Positions 25,352-34,663 of a stretch of 64,000 nucleotides of DNA are shown one piece after another. The stretch lies in contig NZ_BMHO01000003.1 of assembly GCF_014640975.1 (NCBI RefSeq), forward strand, positions 1-64,000, written 5' to 3'. The number at the start of each line of letters is the position of its first letter. Position 1 is the stretch's first letter. A model generated the notes under the pieces. The model saw only the letters and a list, made by a program, of their open reading frames with translations. It was not told the origin of the DNA and searched no databases. A program made the translations under genes and the position numbers. The DNA is from Microbacterium faecale. GTDB taxonomy: Bacteria > Actinomycetota > Actinomycetes > Actinomycetales > Microbacteriaceae.

Positions 25352-26629
25352 CTAGTCCGCGCGCGTCACGGACACAGAAGGAGGCGCGCTGCGCTCGGCG
25401 TGCGCGGCCCACCCGCTCTCGGCGGGGAGCGCACGGAGCGGCCGGCTCGCGATGGCGAGCAGCGCCGCGAGGGCGCACAGCGCTGCGGCACAGAGGAGGG
25501 TCGGGAGCCGCCCGAAGACGGCGAGGCCGACACCGGCGAGCACCGGCGCGAGTGGCGCTGCCCCCGCCGTGCAGAGCGAGGCGGCGCTGCTCGCGCGGCC
25601 GATGAGGTGCGTGGGCACGGCGACCATGAAGTAGCCGCTCATGCCCGCGTTGAGCGCGGGGATCAGGAAGGCGCCGCCCGCGAGCAGCGCGACCGTCGGC
25701 CACAGGGCGTCCACGAACGGCAGCGCGACGACAGCAGCGGCGAGCGCCGCGATACCGACGGCGGCAAGGATCCCGGTACGCACGTGAGCCACGCACCATG
25801 GCGCGAGAAGAGATCCGGCAAGCATCGACGCCCCCGCGCCGGCGGCGATCCAGCCGATGTCCGTCGGAGAGAACCCGCGCTGCTGGAGCGAGAAGATCAC
25901 GGTGGTTATCGCGGTACTCAGTCCGAGGTTGATGATCGTGATGATCGCGAGTACGCCGCGCAGGTCGCTCCGGGAGAACAGCCAGGCGAACCCCTCTCGA
26001 GCCTCCGCGAACACGCTCCGTCGCGCCTCGGCACGCACCGGAGCATGCCCCGGCACGTGCCGCCGCAGAAGCCACGCGGTCACGAGCGCGATCACCTGGC
26101 AGGCGAGGAGCACCGCCCCCACGAACCACGCTCCGACGGTCAGCAGCACGCCGCCGAGCGGTCCGCCGCCGAGGTTCAGGGCGGCGTCGCGTGCCTGGTT
26201 GGTCGCCTGTGCGCGGCCGATCGCGCCGCTCGGCACGATGTCCTTGAGCAGCGCTTCCCCCGCCATCCCGAAGACCCCCGTGCGCAGCGCGAGCACGACC
26301 TCGATCGCGAGCAAGACCACGAAGGTCAGTGCGTCGGCGAGCGCGAGCGCCATGAATCCGCCCGCGACGACGGCGCCGATCAGAGCACCCAGGACGAGCA
26401 GGCGCGTCCGCGAGTGCCGATCTGCCCAGACGCCTCCGACGATCCCCGAGAAGGCGGCGACAGCGAGCCCGACGCCGCCGATCGCGCCGGCCTGCGCAGG
26501 ATCGTCGGTCACCACGAGCGCGATGAGGGGAAACGCGAACCCGACGAGGGCGCGGGTCAGTCCGAGCGCCGTGTCGCCAACCAACCACGTGAGATACGAC
26601 GGCGTGCGCCAGAGGGAGGGTGTGGACAT
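25352..26629 (-). CDS. MFS transporter (drug efflux type)
   Basis: A 425-residue major facilitator with about twelve membrane helices and the loop 2-3 motif GGVWADRHSRTRLL near 65. It resembles the MFS exporters that are often paired with ArsR-type repressors. The start is taken as ATG 26629 because TATGGT ends 7 nt upstream (leaderless pattern); an in-frame ATG at 26641 is possible. It diverges from the ArsR-type gene over 80 bp that contain a tandem TTGCGCAA repeat, so induction by its own substrate is likely. The substrate is unknown. Confidence 0.88.
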   Translation of the reverse strand: MSTPSLWRTPSYLTWLVGDTALGLTRALVGFAFPLIALVVTDDPAQAGAIGGVGLAVAAFSGIVGGVWADRHSRTRLLVLGALIGAVVAGGFMALALADALTFVVLLAIEVVLALRTGVFGMAGEALLKDIVPSGAIGRAQATNQARDAALNLGGGPLGGVLLTVGAWFVGAVLLACQVIALVTAWLLRRHVPGHAPVRAEARRSVFAEAREGFAWLFSRSDLRGVLAIITIINLGLSTAITTVIFSLQQRGFSPTDIGWIAAGAGASMLAGSLLAPWCVAHVRTGILAAVGIAALAAAVVALPFVDALWPTVALLAGGAFLIPALNAGMSGYFMVAVPTHLIGRASSAASLCTAGAAPLAPVLAGVGLAVFGRLPTLLCAAALCALAALLAIASRPLRALPAESGWAAHAERSAPPSVSVTRAD

Positions 26630-26656
26630 ACCGGCCACCATAACCCCGCAGCTTTT

Positions 26657-26682
26657 CTTGCGCAACTAACCTTGCGCAACTA
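26657..26682. promoter_or_regulatory. tandem TTGCGCAACTA operator
   Basis: CTTGCGCAACTA occurs twice (26657-26668 and 26671-26682) with a 14-bp period, each centred on the palindrome TTGCGCAA. It lies between divergent leaderless promoters of the MFS and ArsR-type genes. It is probably the autoregulatory site of the ArsR-type protein. Confidence 0.65.
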
Positions 26683-26709
26683 TTCGTGCTGTTTCGTTAG
26701 ACTCGTGGC

Positions 26710-27282
26710 ATGGACGGTGACGGGCAGGAATCGGTCGCGGCCTCCACCGCGATGCTCAAGGCGTTCTCGCACCCGGTGCGCCGCGCGATCCTCCGTGCAC
26801 TCGATCGCCTCGACGCAGCTCGCGCTGCCGACCTCGCCGACGCGCTCGATATCCCCGCGAACCGCCTCAGCTTCCACCTCCGCACGCTCGCGGACGCAGG
26901 CATCATCGAAGAGGATCCGTCCCGCGCGCGCGACCGACGCGACCGCGTCTGGGTGCCGGCGATCCGGTCGATCACGTTTGGCTCGGCCGAGGATCCGATC
27001 GCGGACGAGGCGCTCGGCGCCGTGGTGGTCGACGGACACATTGCCGACCACGGCGACATCGTGCGTCGAGCCGCCGCCTGGTCGATGGAATACCTCACGG
27101 GGCGCGATGCGGTGATGCATGGCGTCATGTCGCGGCACGCCGCGCGTCTGACGCCCGACGAGTTCCGCGACCTCCACCAGCGCATCCAGGCGCTCATCGA
27201 TGAGGCGCGAACGAATCACGACGAGTCGGCGCCGTCGCACATGTATGAGATCGACATCGTCGCGGCGGACGACGCGATCTGA
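26710..27282 (+). CDS. ArsR-type (HTH_20) winged-helix transcriptional regulator
   Basis: A 190-residue regulator. The winged helix spans about 12-85 (AFSHPVRRAILRAL, then ADLADALDIPANRLSFHLRTLADAGII and a wing with RDRRDRVWV). Metal-binding Cys pairs of classic ArsR proteins are absent, so the signal is probably an organic molecule. The C-terminal helical part (90-190) is of the type seen with MFS partners. A TAGACT -10 element ends 6 nt before ATG 26710, with no ribosome site. It is divergent from the MFS gene, which it probably represses. Confidence 0.85.
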   Translation: MDGDGQESVAASTAMLKAFSHPVRRAILRALDRLDAARAADLADALDIPANRLSFHLRTLADAGIIEEDPSRARDRRDRVWVPAIRSITFGSAEDPIADEALGAVVVDGHIADHGDIVRRAAAWSMEYLTGRDAVMHGVMSRHAARLTPDEFRDLHQRIQALIDEARTNHDESAPSHMYEIDIVAADDAI

Positions 27283-27286
27283 CACA

Positions 27287-28777
27287 TCAGGCCAGCACGG
27301 CCTCCCGTGCACCCTCGGCTGCCACCGGCTGACGGACGGGAAGGATCATCGGGTGCACACCGGCCATGCGCTCGAGCACGCGCAGCACCTGACCCGAGTA
27401 GCCGAACTCGTTGTCGTACCAGACGTACAGCACGACGTTCTCGTCGCCGTCGGCGATGGTCGCCAGTCCGTCGACGATGCCCGCACGGTTCGTGCCGACG
27501 AAGTCGGTCGAAACCGCGTCCGGGTTCTCGCTGTACTCGATCTGCTGACGGAGCGGGGCGGTCAGCGACGTCTGGCGGAGGAAGGCGTTGATGCCGTCCT
27601 TCGTCGTCGCACGCTTCAGATCGAGGTTGAGGATCGCCAGCGACACGTTCGGCGTCGGCACACGAATCGCGCTGCCCGTCAGGCGCCCCTTCAGCTGCGG
27701 CAGAGCCTTCGCGACCGCCTTCGCCGCACCGGTCTCCGTGATGACCATGTTGAGCGACGCCGCGCGCCCGCGCCGCGATCCTTGGTGGAAGTTGTCGATC
27801 AGGTTCTGGTCGTTCGTAAACGAGTGGACCGTCTCGACGTGCCCGCGGTCAACGCCGTACGCCTCGTCGATCGCAGCGAGCACCGGTGTGATCGCGTTCG
27901 TCGTGCAGGAGGCGGCCGACAGGATCCGGTCGGTGTCGGCGATCTCGTCGCTGTTGACGCCGAAGACGATGTTCTTGATGTCGCCCTTGCCGGGGGCCGT
28001 GAGCAGCACGCGCGAGACACCGGTCGCCCGGAGGTGCTGCTCGAGGCCCTCTTCGTCGCGCCAGCGCCCGGTATTGTCGACGACGATCGCGTTGTGGATC
28101 CCGTACTCGGTGTAGTCGATCTTCGCGGGGTCGTTCGCATAGATGACCTGGATCAGCGTGCCGTTCGCGCGGATCGTGTTCGCTTCCTCGTCGACCTCGA
28201 CGGTGCCCTGGAACGGGCCGTGCACGGAGTCGCGCTTGAGCAGCTCGGCGCGCTTGAGCAGGTCGTCGTCGGACCCGCGGCGCACGACGACGGCGCGCAG
28301 CCGCAGGCCGTCACCGGATCCCTGATGCGCGATGAGCAGGCGCGCGACGAGGCGGCCGATGCGCCCGAAACCGTAGAGCACGACGTCGGTCGGGGTCGCC
28401 GGCTCCGCGGCGACGACCTCGGCGAGCTCGCTGCGCAGGAACTGCTCCAGTTCGCGACCGCCGTAGGAGGCGCCGACCTTGGCGAACTCGGTCACGAGTC
28501 GCGCGATATCGAGCGAAGCCGGCCCCGGAGCCAGGCGTTCGAGCGCCTCGAGCACGGCCAGAGTCTTGACGGGATCCAGCACCTGGTCGCCGACCTTGCG
28601 GGTGAAGCGGTGCGCCTTCAGGATCTCGAGGGGCGAGCAGTTGATCAGGCGGCGTCCGAGGATCGAGGGGACGATGCCGTGCTGCCGGTACAGGCGGCCG
28701 ATCAGCGGGATCATCCGCTCGGCCAGTTCCTCTCGCTCAGCCCATTCGATGCGGCTGGCTTCGTAGAGCGTGCTCAC
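27287..28777 (-). CDS. gapB: glyceraldehyde-3-phosphate dehydrogenase, long GapB type
   Basis: A 496-residue enzyme with an N-terminal helical extension of about 125 residues ahead of a normal GAPDH: nucleotide motif VLYGFGRIGR near 133, catalytic Cys near 290 in SAASCTTN, and WYDNEFGYS at the end. The extension is typical of GapB-like enzymes such as that of Corynebacterium glutamicum, which work mainly in gluconeogenesis and can prefer NADPH. GTG 28777 is chosen because AAGGAG lies 9 nt upstream; the ATG at 28795 lacks a ribosome site. The gene is monocistronic. A separate glycolytic gap is expected elsewhere. Confidence 0.93.
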   Translation of the reverse strand: MSTLYEASRIEWAEREELAERMIPLIGRLYRQHGIVPSILGRRLINCSPLEILKAHRFTRKVGDQVLDPVKTLAVLEALERLAPGPASLDIARLVTEFAKVGASYGGRELEQFLRSELAEVVAAEPATPTDVVLYGFGRIGRLVARLLIAHQGSGDGLRLRAVVVRRGSDDDLLKRAELLKRDSVHGPFQGTVEVDEEANTIRANGTLIQVIYANDPAKIDYTEYGIHNAIVVDNTGRWRDEEGLEQHLRATGVSRVLLTAPGKGDIKNIVFGVNSDEIADTDRILSAASCTTNAITPVLAAIDEAYGVDRGHVETVHSFTNDQNLIDNFHQGSRRGRAASLNMVITETGAAKAVAKALPQLKGRLTGSAIRVPTPNVSLAILNLDLKRATTKDGINAFLRQTSLTAPLRQQIEYSENPDAVSTDFVGTNRAGIVDGLATIADGDENVVLYVWYDNEFGYSGQVLRVLERMAGVHPMILPVRQPVAAEGAREAVLA

Positions 28778-29011
28778 GCGATCTGACTCCTTCATGCGTC
28801 GGGCGGGTGCGCCACGCGCGGGTAGCGGTCATCTCGAGCGTACGGCTAGAAAACGTCGTTCTGCGCGCCGATTCGGGCGCAAGAAAGTGCATTCTTTCGC
28901 GATAGACAACGAACGTCGGTTCGGGATCCATCGATACACAGTCGGTAGGCTGAGGAACCGCTGCCCTCTTGGGGAGCTTCACACCACCAGCGCATTTTCG
29001 AAGGGGGCGCC
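28778..29011. promoter_or_regulatory. divergent promoter region of gapB and ParA-like gene
   Basis: About 230 bp without a gene. It holds the presumed promoters for gapB (minus) and the ParA-like ATPase (plus; TAGGCT near 28946). The small inverted repeats GAAAG-N6-CTTTC and TGCGC-N10-GCGCA lie in the middle and may be operators. Confidence 0.4.
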
Positions 29012-30385
29012 ATGCGCGACAGCTCGAACGAGGACGGGCTCCACGCCACGATCCACCCGGATGGGTCCGCAGTCCTCGTCGTCGACGAGACGCCGCATCA
29101 GATCCCAACGACGCACGCCGAGGACGCACGCCGCGAGATCGTGCGCCTCACCGCCGGGATCGCCCGGCAGCTGGGCGCCCCGACGCGCGTCATCGTCACC
29201 GAGCCCGACGGCGAGTGGCCGCTCGTGGTCGACGGCGACGAGCGTGTCGAGTACGCCGCGGGGGAGCCGGCGCCGGTGCAGATGACGCCGCCTCCGCCCC
29301 GCCCGGCCGCCGCGGACACGGGGCCGTCGTACGTCCCCGCCGGCCGCGCCGGCGATGCCGGCCCGGTGCGCACGGGATCCAGCGCACCCGACGACGATCC
29401 GGCCGACGGCAGCGTGTCGACTGCCGATTTCGATAACCGCCGTGCGAACCGCGAGACGTTCCTCACGAGCGAACTCGAGAGCGACGCGCGCGAAGAGCCC
29501 GCCACGCGCGGCTTCCGTGGCGCGATGACCCGCATGGGGATCCGCATGGGTCCGGGCGCGGAGGAGCGCGCCGAGCGCGCGGACCAGATGTCGGTCGCGC
29601 AGCACTGGCCGGGACCGCGCACGATCGCCGTCGTGAACGGCAAGGGCGGATCCGGAAAGACCCCCACCACGATCCTGCTCAGTGCCGTGTTCGCGCGGCT
29701 CGGCGGCGCAGGGGTCCTGTCGTGGGACAACAACCAGACGCGCGGCACGCTCGGCTGGCGCACGGAGCAGGGCCCGCACGACGGCACGCTGCACGACATG
29801 CTCGAGGCGGCGGAGCATCTGCTGTCCGCGGACGCGCAGGCGGCCGATGTGGCGAAGTTCGTGCACCACCAGCGACAGGACCGGTTCGATGTGCTGCGGT
29901 CGCAGCCGATCGCTCTCGCGTCGGAGCAGCGCGTCTCGGCGGAGGACGTCGACCGCATCCACTCCGTCGCCGCGCGCTACTACCGCCTCATCGTGATGGA
30001 CTCGGGCAACGACGAGTCGGATCCGCTGTGGCAGCGCATGATCGACCGCACCGATCAGCTGGTCGTCGCCACGACGACACGCGACGAGCACGCCGAGGCG
30101 GGCGCGCTGTTGCTCGATGCACTGGCCGATCGCGACGAGCACTCGGCGCGCCTCGCGGCGAACGCGGTGACGATCGTGAGCCAGGCCGACCAGAAGGCGC
30201 CGGCGAACGAGGTCCGGCGCGTGGTCGACGGATACCGCAAGCTGACGCGCGACGTCGTGCAGATCCCGTTCGACCCCGCGATGATCGACGGTCACCTGCA
30301 CTTCGGCGCCCTGCGGCCGGAGACTCAGCGCGCGTGGCTCGCGGCCGCGGCGACGATCTCCCGCGGCCTCACCGGCGCCGCCTGA
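29012..30385 (+). CDS. ParA/MinD-like ATPase with disordered N-terminal region
   Basis: A 457-residue protein. Residues 1-80 form a small alpha/beta segment, 85-195 are Pro-, Ala- and Asp-rich and probably disordered, and the rest is a deviant-Walker ATPase: VVNGKGGSGKTPTT near 207, SWDNNQTRGT, and IVMDSGNDESD for Walker B. The Thr-Pro after the P-loop Lys is unusual. A strong AAGGGGG lies before ATG 29012. There is no ParB gene nearby. Such proteins are often seen near type VII secretion or plasmid-like partition loci, but neither is present here; its cargo is unknown. Confidence 0.82.
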   Translation: MRDSSNEDGLHATIHPDGSAVLVVDETPHQIPTTHAEDARREIVRLTAGIARQLGAPTRVIVTEPDGEWPLVVDGDERVEYAAGEPAPVQMTPPPPRPAAADTGPSYVPAGRAGDAGPVRTGSSAPDDDPADGSVSTADFDNRRANRETFLTSELESDAREEPATRGFRGAMTRMGIRMGPGAEERAERADQMSVAQHWPGPRTIAVVNGKGGSGKTPTTILLSAVFARLGGAGVLSWDNNQTRGTLGWRTEQGPHDGTLHDMLEAAEHLLSADAQAADVAKFVHHQRQDRFDVLRSQPIALASEQRVSAEDVDRIHSVAARYYRLIVMDSGNDESDPLWQRMIDRTDQLVVATTTRDEHAEAGALLLDALADRDEHSARLAANAVTIVSQADQKAPANEVRRVVDGYRKLTRDVVQIPFDPAMIDGHLHFGALRPETQRAWLAAAATISRGLTGAA

Positions 30386-30401
30386 CGCGACCTTCCCCGC
30401 G

Positions 30402-30464
30402 AGTCCACACGTCTCCGACGAGTCCGCAGCTGTTCGCAGCGGACTCGTCGGAGACTTGTGGACT
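30402..30464. terminator. 26-bp inverted repeat between convergent genes
   Basis: Arms 30402-30427 and 30439-30464 pair along 26 bp with one mismatch and an 11-nt loop. The element begins 16 nt after the ParA-like stop codon and ends 10 nt before the helicase stop codon, so it is probably a bidirectional terminator. In length it recalls the 29-bp repeat near ppc, with no sequence identity. Confidence 0.75.
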
Positions 30465-30474
30465 TGTCGGCCGG

Positions 30475-32982
30475 TCAGAGGCGGACGATCTCCGTGACGC
30501 GGACGACCGCTTCGCCCTCTTCGGCCGACTCCGCGAGGTCGACTTCCGCGCGGATCCGCCAGTCTCGGTGACCCGCCGGGTCGTCGATCGTCTGCTCGAC
30601 GCGCCAGACTGACGGATCCGATTCGTCGATCACGCACAGCTGCGGCGAGCGCGCCGCCGCACCGACGAGGATCGCGTCGTGCTCGTCGAAGTAGTCGTCA
30701 AGCGCCGCGGGCCAGCCGGCATCCGGGTCGAGGCCGGTGAGATCGGCGTCCCGTTCGAGAGCCGCCAGCTGCACCCGGTGGAACAGCGCGTTGCGCACGA
30801 GAACGGTGAACGCCCGCCGGTTCCGCACGACCGACGCGGGCGACGGCGGCAGGACGGGCCCCTCCCCCTCCGGGGCGTCGAGACCGGCGAGCAGCGTCTC
30901 CCACTCATCGACGAGACTCGAATCCACCTGCCGCACCATCTCGCCGAGCCATTCGACGATGTCCTCGAGCGGCTCGGTGCGTGCCTCGGGCGGGACCGTC
31001 TGCCGGATCGTGCGGTAGGCATCGGAGAGATAGCGCAGCACGAGTCCCTCGCTGCGTCCGAGCTGATACCACTGCACGAACTGGGCGAAGCTCATCGCCC
31101 GCTCATACATGTCGCGCACGACGCTCTTCGGCGACAGCTGGAAGTCGCGCACCCAGGGCTGCGATGACGCGAACGTCTCGAACGCTTCGGAGAGCAGCTC
31201 GTCGAGGGGCTTCGGGTATGTGATCTGCTCGAGCAGTTCCATGCGCTCGTCGTACTCGATGCCCTCGCGCTTCATCGCGCCGACGGCCTCGCCACGCGCC
31301 TTGAACTCCTGTTGACCGAGGATCTGACGTGGGTCGTCGAGCGTCGATTCGACCACGCTGACGACGTCGAGCGCGTAGTCGCCCGTGCCCACGGATCCGG
31401 GGCCGCCTGCCGGATCGAGCAGGTCGAACGCGGCGAGCGCGAACGGCGACAGCGGCTGGTTGAGGGCGAAGTTCGGCTGCAGGTCGACGACGAGGCGGAT
31501 CTCGCCGACTGCAGTGACCTCGACGAGTTCGGCATCGCGCAGGGTGCGGAACAGCTCGAGGGCGCGGCGCGCGAGTGCGTACTGCTCCTGTCGCGGCTGG
31601 TGGTTGTCGAAGACGAGCGCACGGACGTTGGCGACGACATCTCCCCCGCGGGCGATGACGCCGATCAGCATCGCGGTCGTCATCTGCATGCGCGGAGTGA
31701 GCGGCTCCGGATCCGCTTCGATGATCTTCTCGAACGTCTGCTCGCTCCAACTGACGAAGCCCTTCGGTGCCTGCTTCTTCTGCACCTTCTTGCGCTTCTT
31801 GGGGTCGTCGCCGGCCTTCTTGATCGCCTGAGCGTTCTCGATCTCGTGCTCGGGAGCGAGCACGACGACGTTGCCGTACGGGTCGAACCCGGCGCGGCCC
31901 GCTCGGCCGGCGACCTGGTGGAACTCGCGCGCGCCGAGCCGACGCATGCGGGTCCCGTCGTACTTCGACAGCGCCGTGATGAGCACCGTGCGGATAGGCA
32001 CATTGATGCCGACCCCGAGCGTGTCGGTACCGCAGATGACGCGCAGCAGCCCCTGCTGCGCGAGCGTCTCGACGAGTCGGCGATAGCGCGGCAGCATGCC
32101 CGCGTGGTGCACGCCGATGCCCGCGCGCACGAGGCGCGAGAGGGTCTTGCCGAAGTTCGTGGTGAACCGGAATCCGCCGAGGGCCGTGGCGATCTCGTCA
32201 CGCTGGGCGCGGGAGGTGACGTTGATGCTCGCGAGAGCCTGCGCGCGCTCCATCGCCCCGGCCTGGCTGAAGTGCACGATGTAGACGGGCACTTCGTGTT
32301 CGGCGAGCAGGTCTTCCACTACGTCGTGCACGGGGCGCTGTTCGTACCGGAAGTGCAGGGGGACGGGCCGCTCGGCTCCGGCGACGAGGGCCGTCTCGCG
32401 CCCCGTCCGTGCCGTCAGGTCGCGCTCGATGGCGGTGGTGTCGCCCAGCGTCGCCGACATCAGGAGGAACTGGGCGCGCGGCAACAGCAGCAGCGGCACC
32501 TGCCACGCCCACCCGCGGTCGCGGTCGCCGTAGTAGTGGAACTCGTCCATCACGACCTGGTTGACGTCAGCGTCCGCGCCTTCGCGGAGCGCGAGATTCG
32601 CGAGGATCTCGGCCGTGCAGCACACGATGGGTGCGTCGGCGTTGACCGACGAGTCGCCCGTGACCATGCCGACGTTCTCGGCGCCGAATGTCTCGACGAG
32701 CGCGAAGAACTTTTCGCTCACGAGCGCCTTGATCGGCGCGGTGTAATACGTGCGCTGCCCGCGGCCGAGGGCGATGGCGTGCGCGGCGATCGCCACGAGC
32801 GACTTACCCGTTCCGGTCGGGGTGGCGAGGATCACGTTGTTCCCCTGTACGAGCTCCATCACGGCCTCGTCCTGCGCCGGATACAGCTCGATGTCTTTCT
32901 CGAGCGACCAGCCGAGGAATGCGTCGTAGAGGGCATCGGAGTCGTCGCCCGCGGCACGCGCGGCAGCAAGCAGGGAAGGCAT
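30475..32982 (-). CDS. Ski2-like DEAD/DEAH-box RNA helicase
   Basis: An 835-residue superfamily 2 helicase. Motif I is ATPTGTGKS near 56, motif II MDEFHYY near 147, motif III LMSATL, and motif VI HQVAGRAGRAGFD near 355. The C-terminal part (about 430-835) is the long, uncharacterised extension seen in actinobacterial members (DUF3516-like). It would unwind RNA in processing or decay. ATG 32982 follows CAGACT by 7 nt with no ribosome site, so it may be leaderless. It diverges from the YigZ gene by 53 bp. Confidence 0.9.
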   Translation of the reverse strand: MPSLLAAARAAGDDSDALYDAFLGWSLEKDIELYPAQDEAVMELVQGNNVILATPTGTGKSLVAIAAHAIALGRGQRTYYTAPIKALVSEKFFALVETFGAENVGMVTGDSSVNADAPIVCCTAEILANLALREGADADVNQVVMDEFHYYGDRDRGWAWQVPLLLLPRAQFLLMSATLGDTTAIERDLTARTGRETALVAGAERPVPLHFRYEQRPVHDVVEDLLAEHEVPVYIVHFSQAGAMERAQALASINVTSRAQRDEIATALGGFRFTTNFGKTLSRLVRAGIGVHHAGMLPRYRRLVETLAQQGLLRVICGTDTLGVGINVPIRTVLITALSKYDGTRMRRLGAREFHQVAGRAGRAGFDPYGNVVVLAPEHEIENAQAIKKAGDDPKKRKKVQKKQAPKGFVSWSEQTFEKIIEADPEPLTPRMQMTTAMLIGVIARGGDVVANVRALVFDNHQPRQEQYALARRALELFRTLRDAELVEVTAVGEIRLVVDLQPNFALNQPLSPFALAAFDLLDPAGGPGSVGTGDYALDVVSVVESTLDDPRQILGQQEFKARGEAVGAMKREGIEYDERMELLEQITYPKPLDELLSEAFETFASSQPWVRDFQLSPKSVVRDMYERAMSFAQFVQWYQLGRSEGLVLRYLSDAYRTIRQTVPPEARTEPLEDIVEWLGEMVRQVDSSLVDEWETLLAGLDAPEGEGPVLPPSPASVVRNRRAFTVLVRNALFHRVQLAALERDADLTGLDPDAGWPAALDDYFDEHDAILVGAAARSPQLCVIDESDPSVWRVEQTIDDPAGHRDWRIRAEVDLAESAEEGEAVVRVTEIVRL

Positions 32983-33035
32983 CCGCCCCAGTCTGCCCGA
33001 CCCGCCTGGGCGCGGTGCGCCGGTAGCCTCGAAGG

Positions 33036-33680
33036 ATGGCCGAGTATCCCGCGACGATCGCGCGGCGCGTCGACCACGAAATCGAGATCAAGCGATCCCG
33101 ATTCATCACCCACCTGCAGCCCGTCGGGTCCGTTGACGAGGCCGACGCGTTCATCGCGGAGATCCGCAAGCAGCACTGGGACGCGCGACACAACTGCGTC
33201 GCAATGGTCACGGGCGCCACGGGCGACCAGGCGCGCTCATCAGACGATGGCGAGCCCTCGGGGACCGCAGGCGTGCCGATGCTCGAGGTGCTGCGCCGCC
33301 GCGGGATGACCGACCTCGTCGCCGTCGTCACGCGCTACTTCGGGGGCGTGAAGCTCGGAGCCGGCGGCCTCGTGCGCGCCTACGGCAATGCTGTCTCCGA
33401 AACGCTCGATCGCGCACGGATCGTGCATCGTCGAGCGCTGACGCACGCCGCGATCGCGGTTCCCCACGCTGACGCAGGTCGCGTCGACCATCTGTTGCGC
33501 GACTGGGTGTCGCAGCACGGATCCGTGCTCGATGACGTGGCGTACGCCGACGCCGCCACGTTCGCGGTGTGGGTTCCGGCCGCCGAGCTCGACGCGCTCG
33601 ACGCCGACGTCGCGGCCTGGACCTCTGGAGCGCTCACGCCGGTACGCGGCGAGACGCGCGTCGTCGACGTCATCGCCTGA
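33036..33680 (+). CDS. YigZ/IMPACT family protein
   Basis: A 214-residue protein with the UPF0029 core: FIAEIRKQHWDARHNC, then SSDDGEPSGTAGVPML and TRYFGGVKLGAGGLVRAYG, and a ferredoxin-like C-terminal domain. Family members have been linked to translation regulation or ribosome binding, but their bacterial role is unclear. A TAGCCT -10 element ends 6 nt before ATG 33036 (leaderless pattern). The gene is complete. Confidence 0.92.
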   Translation: MAEYPATIARRVDHEIEIKRSRFITHLQPVGSVDEADAFIAEIRKQHWDARHNCVAMVTGATGDQARSSDDGEPSGTAGVPMLEVLRRRGMTDLVAVVTRYFGGVKLGAGGLVRAYGNAVSETLDRARIVHRRALTHAAIAVPHADAGRVDHLLRDWVSQHGSVLDDVAYADAATFAVWVPAAELDALDADVAAWTSGALTPVRGETRVVDVIA

Positions 33681-33817
33681 ACGACCGGCCGCCTCAGCCC
33701 TCGCCGACCGTCCGATGCACGACTACGGCAACACTCTTGGCCCACCGGGCTCATCCGGCGTCAACCCGGCGCCCGTCCACGAACTGCCGTCGTCCTGTCG
33801 ACGGGCTTCAGTCGCGG
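33681..33817. other. intergenic stretch between convergent genes
   Basis: About 137 bp between the YigZ and hydrolase stop codons. No hairpin of note or coding frame is supported. Confidence 0.4.
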
Positions 33818-34618
33818 TCAGTCCTGGCGCCCCGCCCTGAGGAAGTCGACGCCGGCCGCCTTGAAGTCTCGCGACCCCGGCGCGTTGAAGTGGTGCCGCC
33901 CCGGCAGTTCCACGAAGCTCCCGTCGGGCAGCCCGGCGGCGATCTCGCGAGACTCCTCGAGGATCCGATCCTCGGATCCCGTCGCGACGAGGATCGGCTG
34001 CTGCGGCGGATCCCCGAGATCCGGATCCTCGTCGCCGAATCGCATGCCCGCCGCGAGCGCGACGAGTGCGCGGAGGTCGTTCTCGGCGACCCGCTCGGCG
34101 AGCGTGACGTAGTTGCGCGTGACCCGATCCGTCACCTCGGTTCCGTCCTCGATATACGCGCGCGCCTGAGCGATGTCGAGACGGCCGAGGGGACGCCCAT
34201 CCGGGATGCCGCCGAGGATCGCGCGGCCCACGCGCAGCGGGAACCCGTGCGCGACGTGCCATCCGACACGCGCTCCGAGCGAGTAGCCGAGATAGGAGAC
34301 CGGCGAGACCATGTACGTGTCGAGGACGGCGCCGACGTCGGCGACGAGCGCGTCCATCGTATAGTCCTCGGGGCTGTGGGGCTTCTCGCTCGCGCCATGC
34401 CCGCGCTGGTCAATCCCGAGCACGCGGAACCCCTCTCGCACGAGGCGGCTGACCCACCCCGTGTTCACCCAGTTGTCGCGGCAGCTGGAAGCGAAGCCGT
34501 GCACCGCGACGACGGTGGGCGCGTCCTCGTCACCCCACGTGTACGTCGCGAGTCGGAAGCCCTCCTGCGACATCACATACTGCGGTTTCGGAAGCTCGGG
34601 GATCAGCGGGAACGACAT
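33818..34618 (-). CDS. alpha/beta hydrolase
   Basis: A 266-residue serine hydrolase. The nucleophile is Ser113 in GYSLGA, the oxyanion region is VHGFASSC near 39, the acid is in GSEDRILEE and the His in RHHFNAP near the C-terminus. There is no signal peptide, so it acts in the cytoplasm on an ester or similar small molecule. GACAAT ends 6 nt before ATG 34618, which suggests a leaderless mRNA. It has no metabolic neighbours to identify a substrate. Confidence 0.87.
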   Translation of the reverse strand: MSFPLIPELPKPQYVMSQEGFRLATYTWGDEDAPTVVAVHGFASSCRDNWVNTGWVSRLVREGFRVLGIDQRGHGASEKPHSPEDYTMDALVADVGAVLDTYMVSPVSYLGYSLGARVGWHVAHGFPLRVGRAILGGIPDGRPLGRLDIAQARAYIEDGTEVTDRVTRNYVTLAERVAENDLRALVALAAGMRFGDEDPDLGDPPQQPILVATGSEDRILEESREIAAGLPDGSFVELPGRHHFNAPGSRDFKAAGVDFLRAGRQD

Positions 34619-34663
34619 ACGCCCATTGTCCTCCGCGATTCCATCAGGGGCGCGGATCCGTGG

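Noticed and set aside
24762..26588. A 608-codon minus-strand frame ending in the hypothetical protein
   Set aside because: The upstream part is an out-of-frame shadow of the MFS gene. GTG 25325 with GGAGGGG is the credible start.
31312..33309. A 665-codon plus-strand frame
   Set aside because: It is antisense to the helicase gene and enters the YigZ gene in another frame. It has no recognisable domain.
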